Shown: positions 19,580-29,686 of the stretch, in pieces | Layout: each line of letters starts with the position of its first letter | Numbering within the stretch: the stretch's first letter is position 1 | Translations under genes and position numbers: made by a program | NCBI GenBank assembly: GCA_963816065.1 | Contig: CAWFJG010000009.1 | Location: 124,001 to 188,000 of the forward strand | Direction: 5' to 3' | Source of the DNA: Roseiarcus sp963816065 | GTDB taxonomy: Bacteria > Pseudomonadota > Alphaproteobacteria > Rhizobiales > Beijerinckiaceae | Length of the DNA: 64,000 bases | The notes under the pieces: model-generated | Seen by the model: the letters and a program-made list of their open reading frames with translations, nothing else | Told to the model about the DNA's origin: nothing | Database searches by the model: none

Positions 19580-20851
19580 GTGATCCGCAAAATCTTGTTC
19601 GCAGGCCTTGCGAGCGTCGGTCTCATGACGACCGCGGCGTACGCAACCGAGACGATCGTCTGGTGGGACTTCCTCAGCGGCGGCGACGGCGTCCGCATGA
19701 AGTCGATGCTCGACCAGTTCAACAAGGAGCACGAGGGCAAGGTCCAGATCGACGCCACCACCCTCGAATGGGGCGTTCCTTTCTACACCAAGGTGCAAAC
19801 GTCCGCGGCCATCGGACAGGGCCCGGACGTCATGACCTACCATGAGTCGCGCATGCCGCTCGGCATCTCCCAGGGCGTGCTGAGCCCGCTCTCGCCCGAC
19901 GAGCTCGCGGCGGCCGGCATCAAGGCGAGCGACTTCGGCCCCGCCAACTGGAAGGCGGCGCAGGGGCCCGACGGCAAGCAATACGCCGTGCCGCTCGATA
20001 TCCATTCGATCATCCTCTATTACAACAAGGACATGCTGAAGAAGGCCGGCCTGCTCGGCGACGACGGCAAGCCGAAGGGCCTCGATGGCCAGGCGAACTG
20101 GGACGCGGCCCTCGCCAAGCTCACGGCCAACGGCGTCTACGGACTGTCCGTCCCGAACGACGGCGGCTCGGGCTGGCGCATTTTCTACACCCTCCTCAAC
20201 CAGCAGGGCGGCCAGTTCTTCAAGGACAACAAGTTCCTCGACGGCGACAACCTCGACAAGGCGACGGCCGCGCTCGCCGAAATGCAGAAGTGGACCAAGA
20301 GCAAGTGGGCGCCGACCAACACCGAATATCCGGCCTCGATCGCGCTCTTCACCTCCGGCAAGGCGGCGATGCACGTCAACGGCGTCTGGGAGGTGCCGAC
20401 GATGGTCGACCTCGCCAAGAAGGGCCAGCTGTTCGACTGGGGCGCGATCCAGATCCCGGTCATCTTCTCCCAGCCGGCCACCTGGGCCGACTCCCACTCC
20501 TTCGCCATTCCGGACCGCAAGGGCAATCCCGTGAGCCCGGAGAAGCGCAAGCTCGTGCTCGACACCATCCATTGGTTCAACACGCACTCGCTCGAATGGG
20601 CGGGCGGCGGCCATATCCCGGCCTATTTGCCGGTCCAGGACAGCGCGGAGTTCAAGGCGCTGAAGCCGAATTCGGACTATGCGTCGCTGGCGAAGACCGC
20701 CGTGTTCGACCCGGTCTCGATCTACGCCGGCGTCGCTTCGCCCGTCTACGACGCCGCGGGCAATTACATGATCCCGGCCCTCAACGGCGAGATCGCGCCG
20801 GCGGAGGCCGCCAAGAAGATCCGCGACGATCTGCAGGCTCTGATGAAATAG
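19580..20851 (+). CDS. ABC sugar importer, substrate-binding protein
   Basis: A 423-residue periplasmic binding protein of the carbohydrate family 1 type. A short signal peptide ends near AAYA, followed by ETIVWWDFLSGGDGVRMKS, typical of this cluster. TSAAIGQGPDVMTYHESRMP and LFTSGKAAMHVNGVWEVPTM are hinge and ligand-lobe signatures of sugar-binding proteins. The start is GTG at 19580, with GGGAGGAAATC upstream. The frame is intact. It heads a four-gene importer operon (two permeases, one ATPase) and is divergent from the GH51 gene, which suggests L-arabinose or arabino-oligosaccharides as ligand; that is inference from context. Confidence 0.92.
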   Translation: MIRKILFAGLASVGLMTTAAYATETIVWWDFLSGGDGVRMKSMLDQFNKEHEGKVQIDATTLEWGVPFYTKVQTSAAIGQGPDVMTYHESRMPLGISQGVLSPLSPDELAAAGIKASDFGPANWKAAQGPDGKQYAVPLDIHSIILYYNKDMLKKAGLLGDDGKPKGLDGQANWDAALAKLTANGVYGLSVPNDGGSGWRIFYTLLNQQGGQFFKDNKFLDGDNLDKATAALAEMQKWTKSKWAPTNTEYPASIALFTSGKAAMHVNGVWEVPTMVDLAKKGQLFDWGAIQIPVIFSQPATWADSHSFAIPDRKGNPVSPEKRKLVLDTIHWFNTHSLEWAGGGHIPAYLPVQDSAEFKALKPNSDYASLAKTAVFDPVSIYAGVASPVYDAAGNYMIPALNGEIAPAEAAKKIRDDLQALMK

Positions 20852-20930
20852 GCCAACGAAGCGTCCTGCTCCGGCGCGTCCGACAGGCGGCGGCCGGAGC
20901 AGTCTCGGGAAGAAACGACGTCGAGGCGCG

Positions 20931-21822
20931 ATGCTCCGAAGCCGGCGCAACGAATACTCTGACAGCCGCGGTCCTGATGGCGCCGTTCGTCGTCATCTAC
21001 GGCGTGCTGTTCGTCTATCCGACCCTCAAGATGGTGGATCTCGCCTTCACCAACGCCCCGCTGATCGGGCCGGGCAAATGGGTCGGGCTTCGACAATTTC
21101 TGGCGGCTCTACAACGACCGCCTGTTCTCGACCGCAGTCTGGAACACGTTCTACTTCGTCGCCCTGTCGGTCGATCCCCGGCACCGCTGGTCGCGCTTGC
21201 TGGTCGCGCTCGGCGTGAACCGGCTGAAGGGCTGGCTGCAGAGCCTCGTCCTCGCGGCGTTCTTCTTGCCCTACATCCTGCCGGTGTCGGTCGTCTTCCG
21301 GATCTGGAGCTGGATGTTCGACAAGGATTTCGGCGTCGCGCAATACGCCATCGCGCCCTTCAACGACGGGCAGCACATCTCGGTGTTCCGCAACATTCCC
21401 CTCTTCATGCCGGCGGTCGCCTTCGTCACGGTGTGGTGGTGCCTCGGATTCAGCGTCCTGCTCTACATCGCCGGCTTGCGGAACATCTCGACGCGAGATC
21501 TACGAGGCCGCCGAATCTCGACGGCGCCGGCCGCTGGGCGCAGTTCAAACGGATCACCTGGCCGCTGATCTGGCCGGTTACGGTGCTCGTGTTCACGATC
21601 CAGCTGATCCTTCAGTTCAAGATCTTCGACCAGGTGTATCTGTTCGCCGGGCTCGGCGCGCGCTACGATCCGACGATGGTGATGGTGCAGTACATCTACA
21701 AGCAGGCCTTTCAGATGAACAAAGGAGGTCTCGCCTCGGCCGCGTCTGTCGTCTTGTTTTTCCTGATCGTGATCCTTTCGGTGCTGCAATATCAACTCTT
21801 GCGGGCGCGAGGCCAGAGATGA
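20931..21822 (+). CDS. Sugar ABC importer permease, MalF-like (several frameshifts)
   Basis: First membrane subunit of the importer, expected six helices. Fragments in three frames join: LTAAVLMAPFVVIYGVLFVY, DNFWRLYNDRLFSTAVWNTF, LQSLVLAAFFLPYILPVSVV, MPAVAFVTVWWCLGFSVLLY and, in the last frame, REIYEAA-like and LDGAGRWAQFKRITWPLIWP, the EAA loop that contacts the ATPase. Breaks lie near 20950, 21080, 21165-21210 and 21495. The ATG at 20931 has GAGG before it. Its stop overlaps the next start as ATGA. Three small indels within about 50 bases near 21180 look like sequencing noise. Confidence 0.8.
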
Positions 21823-22714
21823 CCGCGTCGGCCGAACTTGCCGCCGATCTCGCCGCGCCGCCGACGGCCGCGTCGGCTCGCGCGCCTTCGCCAATTCGAC
21901 GCGGTCGGGCTCGCCATCACGCTGGTCGACGCTCGTTTGCGCCGTCGTCTGGGCCTTTCCGCTCTACTGGGGGCTGATCACGACATTCAAGCCCGAGTAC
22001 GAGATCGTCCGCCCAGGCGTGCGCTGTGGCCGGAGCACTTCACGATCGACGAACTATACCCATGTGCTTCTGCAGACGAAGATCGGCTTCTGGTACATCA
22101 ATTCGCTGATCACCTCGGCGGCCGTCACGGTCATCGTCATCATCATGGCGGCGGGCGCGGGCTATGCGATCTCGCAGCTGACTTTCCCGGGCCGGCAGTT
22201 CTTCTGGTGGATGATCCTCGCGAGCTTCATGGTGCCGATCCCGGCGCTGATCGTCACCCACTTCATCGTGCTCAGTCAGCTTGGCCTGATCAACACGCTC
22301 GCCGGCGTCGTCGCTCCGCAGCTCATCGCCCCAGTGACGGTCATCATCTACAAGCAGTTCTTCGATTCCGTTCCGAAGGACTTTCGCGAGGCGGCCGTCA
22401 TGGACGGCGCCAACGATTTCCAGCTCCTGTTCCGCATCTATCTGCCGATGAACTGGGGCGTCACCACGGCGCTGGCGATCATCACCTTCATCGGCGCCTG
22501 GAACCTGTTCCTCTGGCCGTTCCTGGCCGTGAACTCCGAGGACAAGATGAACATCACCGTCGGCATCACCCAGGTGCATGACGCCTTCGGCGTCTCCTAC
22601 GGGCGCGATCTCGCGGTCGCGATGCTGGCGGCGCTGCCGGTCGCGGTCGTCTATCTGATCTTTCAGCGCCGGGTGACTCAGGCGATCATGCTGTCGGCGG
22701 GCATCAAGGGATGA
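21819..22714 (+). CDS. Sugar ABC importer permease, MalG-like (frameshifted N-terminus)
   Basis: Second permease, six helices. From about 22040 the frame is clean: THVLLQTKIGFWYINSLITS, then FMVPIPALIVTHFIVLSQLG, the EAA loop KDFREAAVMDGANDFQLLFR, and a typical MalG C-terminus ending AGIKG. Upstream, fragments give YWGLITTFKPEYEI and LWPEHFTI in other frames, with breaks near 21905, 21945 and 22040. Start ATG at 21819 overlaps the previous stop (ATGA), and its own stop overlaps the ATPase start in the same manner. Both overlaps support a single operon with coupled translation. Confidence 0.85.
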
Positions 22715-23824
22715 GCGCAGTCGACGCGAACGACCTGAACGGCGGCCCGCATGTCGAGCTGCGCAGGGTGACGAAGCGCTATGGCGCGGTGACGGCGATC
22801 AGCGGATCTCGACCTGACCGTCGAGAACGGCTCGTTCACCGCGCTCCTCGGACCTTCGGGCTGCGGGAAGTCGACGCTGCTCAGGATGATCGCCGGCCTC
22901 GAGGCGATCACCGCGGGCGAGTGCTTCATCGACGGCGTCGACGTCACCGATACGCCGCCGGCCCAGCGCCGCATCGCGATGGTGTTCCAGTCCTACGCGC
23001 TCTATCCGCACATGACGGTCAGGCAGAACATCGCCTTCTCGCTGTCGATCGCCGGCGCCTCGCGCAAGGTCCAGCACGAGCGCGCGCTCGAAGTCGCGCG
23101 CATCCTGCAGCTCGAGCCCTATCTCGACCGCCGCCCGGCGGAGCTCTCCGGCGGCCAGCGCCAGCGCGTCGCGATCGGCCGGGCGCTGGTGCGCAAGCCG
23201 GAGGTCTTCCTGTTCGACGAGCCGCTGTCGAACCTCGACGCGAAGCTCCGCGTGCAGATGCGCTTCGAACTGGCGAAGCTGCACGCCGATCTCGGCACGA
23301 CGATGATCTACGTCACGCACGACCAGACCGAGGCGATGACGCTCGCCGATCTGATCGTCGTGCTCGACAAGGGCGCGATGTCGCAGGTCGGCTCGCCGCT
23401 CGAGCTCTACAACCGCCCGGCCAACAAGTTCGTCGCGGCCTTCATCGGCTCGCCGAGCATGAACTTTCTCGCCGTCGGCGCCGCGGACCCTGACGAGGAA
23501 CCGCGCGCGTGGAGCTGCCCGGCGGAGGGGCGGCGCGCGTCCCCGTGCGCAACGGCGCGCGCTCGCCCGGCGCCGGTCGAACTCGGCGTCCGGCCGGAGC
23601 ACTTCCGCTTCGTCGATCCGGGCGACGCCGCCTCGGCGCTGCCGGGCGCCGTCTCGGTCGTCGAGCATCTGGGCAACGCGACGATCGTCTATGTCGACAC
23701 GGCCGCCGGCCAGGTGATCGTCCAGGGCGACGGCGCGCTCGCCGCCCGCCCCGGCCAGTCCGTCGGCCTCGCCCTGGACGAGGCGCATGCGCATCTTTTC
23801 GGCGCGGATGGGGCGGCGCTGTAG
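22711..23824 (+). CDS. Sugar ABC importer ATPase, UgpC/MalK-like (frameshifts)
   Basis: ATP-hydrolysing subunit powering the importer. Walker A is GPSGCGKST near residue 45, Q-loop is VFQSYALYPHMTV, the signature is LSGGQRQRVAIGRALV, Walker B is VFLFDEPLSNLDAKLR and the switch is THDQTEAMTLAD. A C-terminal regulatory OB-type domain follows (ELGVRPEHFRF onwards), as in MalK relatives. Breaks are near 22800 (before LTVENGSFTALLG) and two close together near 23505 and 23565. The ATG at 22711 overlaps the permease stop. It ends 42 bases from the convergent monooxygenase gene. Confidence 0.88.
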
Positions 23825-23865
23825 GGGCGGAGGCCGCTGACGCCGACGCGGGTCGGGCTCGAGCC

Positions 23866-25462
23866 CTACCCCCCGCGCTCGGACGCGCCTGGAAAGTCGC
23901 ACAGCTTTTCGAGGTAGGCAGCGAGAGCTTTCCCGTGCATTCGGTCGGCGCGAAGGCCGACGTGCCCGTCGGGACGCATGACGAGCAATGTCGCGCCGTC
24001 GACGCCGAGCTGGGCGGCTGCGCCCGATTCGAGTTGCGCATGGCGGCGCTCTTGGCCCGAGGCGGCGGAAATGACGATGGCGGCGTCGATCAAGCTCGCT
24101 CTTTCGCAGGCTTGAACGTCCTCTTCGAGCCGGGCCAGCTCGTGAGCCTGCGCGGACGCGCCGCCGATCAGCAGCGCAGTGTGGCCTTGATGGTTGACGA
24201 GGTCATGCATCCGGCAGGAACTCGCCGCTCGCGCGCCGAACCGCGATCCCGTCCGGCAGCCGTTGGCCAGGCCCAAGGCTGTCGTGCTTGTCGCCCATGA
24301 CGATCGGAGAGCCGGCATAGTCGAAATCGAGTTCCGCCTCGGCGACCGCCTCGCTATGTCGGATCGACGGATTGGCGAAATTCGCCCGAATCGCCTCGTC
24401 GCGAGCTCGGCGCTCGCCGGGATCGGCGAGCAGCTGGGCGTGCTCGACCTCCTCGCCTGAAGCGACGATCGCCTGCGCCACCGGGCGCCGTTCCAACTCG
24501 TATGTATCGATCAGGCCTGGCGACGCTCGCCCCTGGCAGACGAGCGCAAGTTTCCATGCGAGGTTGTACGCATCGTGCAGGCCGCTGTTCATCCCATGCC
24601 CTTGTGCGGGAGAGCAGAGATGGGCGGCGTCTCCGGCCAGCAGGATCCGGCCCGCCCGGTAGCGCTGCGCGACTTTCGAGGCGCAGTGGAAGCGCGTCGG
24701 GTTGGCGACCTCGGCGAACCCGCCCGCAGGCAGATAGCGGCGGATCGTGGTCGACGCGTCGTCGACGAGATCGGACTCCGCCGAACGCGGGCGCAAGTAG
24801 GCCCGCCATCTTTGCTTGGGAAGCGCGGTCAAGATCAGCGGCAGGTCATCGAAATAGGCGTAATTCCCCTCGTACAATTCCGGCCAGCCGGGGACGGTCG
24901 CGTCGAACACCGCCCAGGGCTCGTCGATGTCGCGGCCCTCGAGCGCGATCCCCGCAATCTTCCGGGTGACGCTGTGGCTCCCGTCGCAGCCGACGATCCA
25001 TTGAGCCCGGACCTGCTCGGTCGCGCCGTCCTGCTGAATGGTGGCCAAGGGCCCGCCGTCCTCATGCTCAACGCCGACGAGGCGGGACCCGCGAACGACC
25101 GCGCCGCCCCGCTCACGCAGGTAATCCGCCAGGATCCGTTCGGTGACCTCCTCCGAAACGCCGACGTTGAAGCCGTACCGGCTGCCGCAATTCGACAGGT
25201 CGATCTCGCCAAGCACCCGGCCGTCGGAGTGAATTCGCGCGATGCGCTGCTTCACGCCGACGGCGAGGAGCCCCTCGACGATTCCGAGCGACTCGAAGAT
25301 TTCGAGCGTACGGGGATGCACGACGGTCGCGCGATCCCAGGGCATTGAGGCGGAGTGCTGGTCGATGACCCGGCAAGCGACGCCGCGGCGACAGAGTTCC
25401 GCGCCGAGGAGCAGACCCGTCGGACCCGCGCCGACCACCAGAACGTCAACGGCTTCCGTCAT
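23866..25462 (-). CDS. FAD-dependent aromatic-ring hydroxylase (one frameshift near the C-terminus)
   Basis: A single-component flavin monooxygenase of the UbiH/PheA type, about 530 residues. The FAD-binding Rossmann motif is VLVVGAGPTGLLLGAELCRR near residue 6. The DG motif is IVGCDGSHSVTRK near 160, and the second FAD motif is RILLAGDAAHLCSPAQGHGM near 290. The frame breaks at about 24205; the C-terminal thioredoxin-like domain (ALLIGGASAQAHELARLEED to LCDFPGAS) continues in another frame and fits this subgroup. It probably hydroxylates a phenolic or related ring using NAD(P)H and O2. No pathway partners adjoin it. Confidence 0.87.
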
Positions 25463-25549
25463 GCTCGCCCCCCTTGTGTGTCACGGGGGAGGATCACACA
25501 GAGGGGAGCCTACGCCAAGGGCGCGCGGTCACACTTGTTCTCGAGCCGA

Positions 25550-26471
25550 TCACCCGACCGTGGTCAGTCGAAGGACGATGTCCTGATCGTAATTGCCGAA
25601 CCCCCGGCCGAAGACGTTGACGCCGCCCGGATGGCGGGCCTCCGGCTCGATCTCGATCCTGAGCCGGATCGAGTGGTGGCCGGAGATGTCGAGTCGTCGG
25701 GCGTCAGTCGGCGATGCCTTCACCCCGTCGACGAACGAGCCCCGGGCTGACCCGCCAGCTCTTCAGCTTGCCGTACTGGCAGCCCTTCAGCTTCCACCAG
25801 TCGGGGTGAAGACGCCGCGCTGGTCGCCGAAATCGCCGGGGCTGGTCCACATCCCGATGTCGAGGCCGTTGACCGCGATGGTGATGTCGGAGGGCCAGTC
25901 GGCCGTGGTGCCCGGCACCTCCGACGACAGCTCCATGGAGAACTCGACCGCGACCCGATTGCCGAGCGAGCCGCTGGCGTTGTTGGGAAACTGGTATTCC
26001 ACGAAGCCGCGCGCTGAACCACATGAGCCCGGCGTTCATGCGATCGGGGTTGAGGAAAGGTTCCGGGCACGTCCAGGAGGCCGATGATGCCTTCGGGCGA
26101 GCACAGGCCGCAGGGCGCGCTGACCTCGCAGCTGGTATAGAGGCCGATCGGCATCGACACCTCGATGCGATTGGCGTCGGCCGCTTCGGTTCGTCCGGAA
26201 CATCACGAAGAGCTCGTCGAAGGCCGAGCAGACCTTCTGCCGCCCTTTTTGTCCTTATCGTCTCGGTGCGGATCAGGCCGGCCTGTTCGAGAATTTGCAG
26301 GTTGGGCGACACGGTCGACTGCGGCAGGCCGAGCGCCTCGGCGATGTCGTTGACGTTGACCCCGTTCATGCGGTGCAGATGGCGGAGAATGCGGACCCGG
26401 ACGGGCGAGGCGAGGCCGTGCAGGACGTCCGGGCGCTCCTCGGGGTCGATCACCAGAAAATTGCGCGTCAT
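25550..26471 (-). CDS. ArsR-family transcriptional regulator with a C-terminal ligand domain (frameshifts)
   Basis: About 305 residues assembled across several breaks. The N-terminus has a winged-helix HTH: LASPVRVRILRHLHRMNGVN, then VNDIAEALGLPQSTVSPNLQ, then ILEQAGLIRTETIRTKRAAE. After it come QKVCSAFDELFVMFR, IEVSMPIGLYTSCEVSAPCG, MNAGLMWFSARGFVEYQFPN, DWPSDITIAVNGLDIGMWTS and a C-terminus reading DARRLDISGHHSIRLRIEIE. This long C-terminal region is found in ArsR-type regulators near sugar-use genes and contains conserved cysteines. Breaks near 26245, 26165, 26065, 26010, 25795 and 25725. It may control the arabinose locus; that is inference. Confidence 0.7.
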
Positions 26472-26628
26472 TCCCCGACTCGGGCTCGAGAGGCCTCGGC
26501 CTTTGTATCAGACTTTCCGATATTTTCGCAGCGCCGTCACAAACGCCTGGGCGAAAGCGCGATGGCTTGTCAGGCCGGGCGCGCAGCGGCGGCGTCCAGG
26601 TTCGGCGGAAGAGCGGCAAACGCACCGC

Positions 26629-27246
26629 TCAAGGCGCAAGCTTTTGCGCGAGAAAGCGGCCCGCGGCCTCGAGGCCTCGGGGAGACAGACTATGGCCGAG
26701 CCCCGGATAGACGTGCGCCTCGACCGTGAAGCCCGCGGCCTCGAGCGCGCGCTCCGCCCGCCCGGCCTCGGCGGCGGCGATGACCTCGTCCCGTTCGCCG
26801 TGGAGGATCAGCACCGGCGTCGCCATGGCGGCCTTCGGCCCGACCGGGGTGACGAGCCGGCCGGAGGCGGCGACGACGGCGGCGACCGGCCAGCGGCCGT
26901 CGGCGAGCGCGTCGAGCGACAGGATCGCGCCCTGGGAGAAGCCGAACAAGGCGACGCGGTCGATCCGGCCGGCGAATCCGGCCCGCTCGATCTCGCGCGC
27001 CACAACGCGGTCGAAGCCGGCCCGCGCCTTGAAAACCCGCTCTTGCCTGTTTGCGTCGCCGACGCCGACGATGCTGAACCACTGCCGCCCGGACCCGCCG
27101 CCCTCGAACCGTTCCGGCGCGTCGGGGGCGACGAACGCGGCGTCGGGCAGGAAGGGTTCCAGCGCCTCACTGAGCGGAGCGAGATTGGCGCCGTCAGCGC
27201 CGACGCCATGCAGGAGGATGACGAGGCTGTCGGGAGATGCAGACAT
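26629..27246 (-). CDS. Phospholipase/carboxylesterase-type alpha/beta hydrolase
   Basis: A 205-residue serine hydrolase. It has LVILLHGVGADGANLAPLSE near the N-terminus, the nucleophile elbow GFSQG near residue 110, an acid residue in LHGERDEVI, and the catalytic His in YPGLGHSLS near the end. Size and motifs match the esterase/phospholipase family (Pfam Abhydrolase_2). The ATG at 27246 is used; the much longer open frame upstream belongs to the creatininase gene in a different reading context. It is the last gene of the RidA-creatininase-esterase run on the minus strand, 35 bases after the creatininase stop. Substrate unknown; it might cleave an ester or thioester in the same catabolic route. 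Confidence 0.88.
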   Translation of the reverse strand: MSASPDSLVILLHGVGADGANLAPLSEALEPFLPDAAFVAPDAPERFEGGGSGRQWFSIVGVGDANRQERVFKARAGFDRVVAREIERAGFAGRIDRVALFGFSQGAILSLDALADGRWPVAAVVAASGRLVTPVGPKAAMATPVLILHGERDEVIAAAEAGRAERALEAAGFTVEAHVYPGLGHSLSPRGLEAAGRFLAQKLAP

Positions 27247-27281
27247 TGGCAAAGGTCCTGTCGCGGTCTTTCCGCCGTCCC

Positions 27282-28190
27282 TCACCCATAGGGCGAACGA
27301 CGCCGGTTTCTCAACTGGGCGTGCCCCCGCCCGCGCATCGATCTGATGATCTGTGGGTTCCTCGAGCGGGCGCCTATCGAACGGCCGAACGGCCCGTCGA
27401 CGAGGCGCGAGAGCTCGAAAGCGTGAACGTCGCGCAAAAGCTCGATGAAGCCGTCGACGCCATGTCGCGAAGCAGGCCTCGCCCTTGTCCGCCGTCGCGT
27501 TCGAGGCGTCGCCCGCCGCGCCGAGCGGATTGAGGTCGTTCGCCATCCAGCCGATGCCGATCGGCTGGGTGACGCGCAGTCGCTTGAACTCCCGCTCGAT
27601 CCCGACCGCCGCGCTGACGAAATTGCGCGCCTCGGTCATCGCGACCGTCGCCGGACGGAGGGCGAGCATGAGCGAGGTCTCGGCGTCGCCGCCGTGAATG
27701 CCGTGGGCGCGCTCCTCGGGCGAAAACATCCCCTCCGGATAGCCGAGGCGTATGCCAGGCCGCGTGGACCGCCAGCATGCGGAAGCGCACCCGCAGTTCC
27801 CGCACCACCGCCGCCAGCACGGCGACGTTGCCGCCGTGCGAATTCATGAAAATGAGCTTGCGGCAGCCGGTCCGGGCCACGCTCTCGCCGATCTCCGTCC
27901 AGGCGCGCACGATCGTCTCCATCGAGAAGGTCAGCGTGCCCGGATAATGCAAATGCTCGTTCGACTTGCCGATCGCCTGGACCGGCAGGAACAGGGCCGG
28001 CAAGTCGGCGGGAACGCGCGCGACGGCGCGCTCGAGGTAGCCCTCGTTGATGAACGTGTCGACGCCGACCGGGAGATGGGGTCCATGCTGCTCGATCGCA
28101 GCGACGGGCAGCACCGCGACGACTTTCGCTCATGTCGGCCGCTGAGAAATCGGTCCATTTCATCTCTGCCCAAAACTTGGTCGGCAACAT
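27282..28190 (-). CDS. Creatininase-family amidohydrolase (frameshifts)
   Basis: About 300 residues. The N-terminus MLPTKFWAEMKWTDFSAADM joins, across a break near 28128, to VAVLPVAAIEQHGPHLPVGV, holding the EQHGPHLP metal site. NSHGGNVAVLAAVVRELRVR is the second metal motif. After a break near 27740 follow EERAHGIHGGDAETSLMLAL and GWMANDLNPLGAAG, and after another near 27450 DGFIELLRDVHAFELSRLVD. The family cleaves cyclic amides (creatinine) and related C-N bonds, including steps in riboflavin/F420 and mycofactocin pathways. It starts two bases after the RidA stop. In this context a lactam or hydantoin-like substrate is plausible but unproven. Confidence 0.82.
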
Positions 28191-28192
28191 GC

Positions 28193-28586
28193 CTAGTCTC
28201 CCGGCTTACGGGCGGCGACCGCCTCGATTTCAACGACGAACTCCGGGCGGGCGAAGCCCTGAACGATCATCAGCGTCGAGGCCGGCGGCGGCGTCGGCAC
28301 GAATTCGTCGCGCACCCGCATGTACCCCGGCAGATGCTCGCGCGCGGTCACATAGGCATTGAGGCGGACCAGATCGGCGAGCGTCATGTCCCCCTCGGCC
28401 AGGATGGCCGCGATCGCGCGGAAGCAGAGTCGCGCCTGGCCCTCGACGTCGCGCGGTATGCCGCCATCGGGCGCGATCCCCAGTTGACCTGAGCAGAAAA
28501 TCAGCCGAGCTTCGGCGTCCACCTCGACGCCATGCGCGTAATTGGCGAATGGCGCGATGGATCGTTTTCGGGTTCAGTCGGCGCAT
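28193..28586 (-). CDS. RidA family protein (Rid/YjgF; frameshifted N-terminus)
   Basis: About 130 residues. RidA proteins hydrolyse reactive imines and enamines released by PLP enzymes, or act in pathway-specific deamination such as pyrimidine breakdown. Motifs: ANYAHGVEVDAEARLIFCSG, QLGIAPDGGIPRDVEGQARL, LVRLNAYVTAREHLPGYMRV and TLMIVQGFARPEFVVEIEAV. The canonical Arg of the active site seen as RxxF/Y in RidA proper is not obvious here, so this may be a Rid subfamily other than RidA. The start MRRLNPKTI (ATG at 28586) lies in another frame, with a break near 28550. First gene of the operon with creatininase and esterase. Confidence 0.8.
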
Positions 28587-28608
28587 CGACACTCGCCTTT
28601 CGCGTTTT

Positions 28609-28644
28609 GGCGCCGCAGCGCGGTCAAGCAGCGCTGCTGGCGCC
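28609..28644. promoter_or_regulatory. Inverted repeat in the divergent RidA / importer promoter region
   Basis: GGCGCCGCAGCGC (28609-28621) faces GCGCTGCTGGCGCC (28631-28644) with a 9-base centre; the arms are complementary except for one extra T. It lies in the 104-base gap between two divergent operons, where a shared operator would be expected. It could also be a 5' leader hairpin. Confidence 0.45.
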
Positions 28645-28690
28645 GAGTTTGCAAGTCCTGGGCCGGTCCGGATTTTCTGGAGAACCGACA

Positions 28691-29686
28691 ATGTATCGAG
28701 CGGGCGCTGTTCTTTTCGCGGGTTTGACCTTTGCGACCGCGGCCAACGCCGCCGACAAGGTGTCTTTCGGCACCAACTGGCTCGCCGAGGCCGAGCACGG
28801 CGGCTACTATCAGGCGCTGGTCGATGGAACCTACGCCAAATATGGACTCGACGTGACCATTGTGCCGGGCGGCCCGCAGGCCAACAACGGCCTGCTGCTC
28901 GCCGCGGGCAAGCTCGATTTCTACATGGGCGGCAACCTGTTGCTCGCCTTCGACGCGGTCGACCAGAACCTGCGGATCGTGGTGGTCGCGGCGCATTTCC
29001 AGAAAGACCCGCAGATGGTCATGTCGCATCCCGGCGTCGGCCTCGACAAGTGGCAGGACTTGCCGCAGGCGACCGCCTTCATCGGCAAGGAGGGACTCGC
29101 CTCGTTCTATCGTTGGATGGAGACGGCATATGGCTTCAAGGAGGCGAATGTGAAGCCGTACACGTTCAACCCGGCTCCGTTCATCGCCGACAAGAACTCG
29201 ATCCAGCAAGGCTATGTCACCTCCGAGCCTTACTCGGTCGAGAAGGAAGGCGGCTTCAAGCCGAACATCTTCCTGTTCGCCGACCAGGGCTACGACACGT
29301 ATGCGACGACGATCGAGACGCGGGCCGATGTCATCGAGACGCGCAACCGGACGTGGTGCAGCGCTTCGTCGACGCCTCGACCATCGGCTGGTACCATTAT
29401 CTCTACGGCGACAACTCCAAGGCCAACGCAGCTGATCAAGAAAGACAATCCGGAGATGACCGACGAGCAGATCGCCTTCTCCATCGCCAAGATGAAGGAA
29501 TACGGCCTCGTCGATTCCGGCGACACGCTCAAGCACGGCATCGGCGCGATGACCGACGAGCGCGTGAAGTCGTTCTACGACCAGATGGTGAAGGCGGGCG
29601 TGGTGAAGCCGGGCCTCGACTACAAGAAGGCCTATACTTTGGAATTCGTCAACAAGGGCGTCGGTCTCGACCTCCGGCCGAAGTGA
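28691..29686 (+). CDS. ABC importer substrate-binding protein, NMT1/THI5-like (two compensating frameshifts)
   Basis: A 331-residue periplasmic binding protein. The signal peptide ends near ATAANA, then VSFGTNWLAEAEHGGYYQAL, GTYAKYGLDVTIVPGGPQAN and LAAGKLDFYMGGNLLLAFDA are typical of the NMT1/SsuA class that binds taurine, nitrate, pyrimidine precursors and similar small nitrogen or sulphur compounds. Between about 29350 and 29435 the family-like reading (DVVQRFVDASTIGWYHYLYG) is in another frame, so two opposite indels are likely. The ATG at 28691 follows GGAGAA. Downstream GTGA overlap with the ATPase. The neighbouring deaminase and creatininase suggest an N-heterocyclic ligand. Confidence 0.88.
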   Translation: MYRAGAVLFAGLTFATAANAADKVSFGTNWLAEAEHGGYYQALVDGTYAKYGLDVTIVPGGPQANNGLLLAAGKLDFYMGGNLLLAFDAVDQNLRIVVVAAHFQKDPQMVMSHPGVGLDKWQDLPQATAFIGKEGLASFYRWMETAYGFKEANVKPYTFNPAPFIADKNSIQQGYVTSEPYSVEKEGGFKPNIFLFADQGYDTYATTIETRADVIETRNRTWCSASSTPRPSAGTIISTATTPRPTQLIKKDNPEMTDEQIAFSIAKMKEYGLVDSGDTLKHGIGAMTDERVKSFYDQMVKAGVVKPGLDYKKAYTLEFVNKGVGLDLRPK

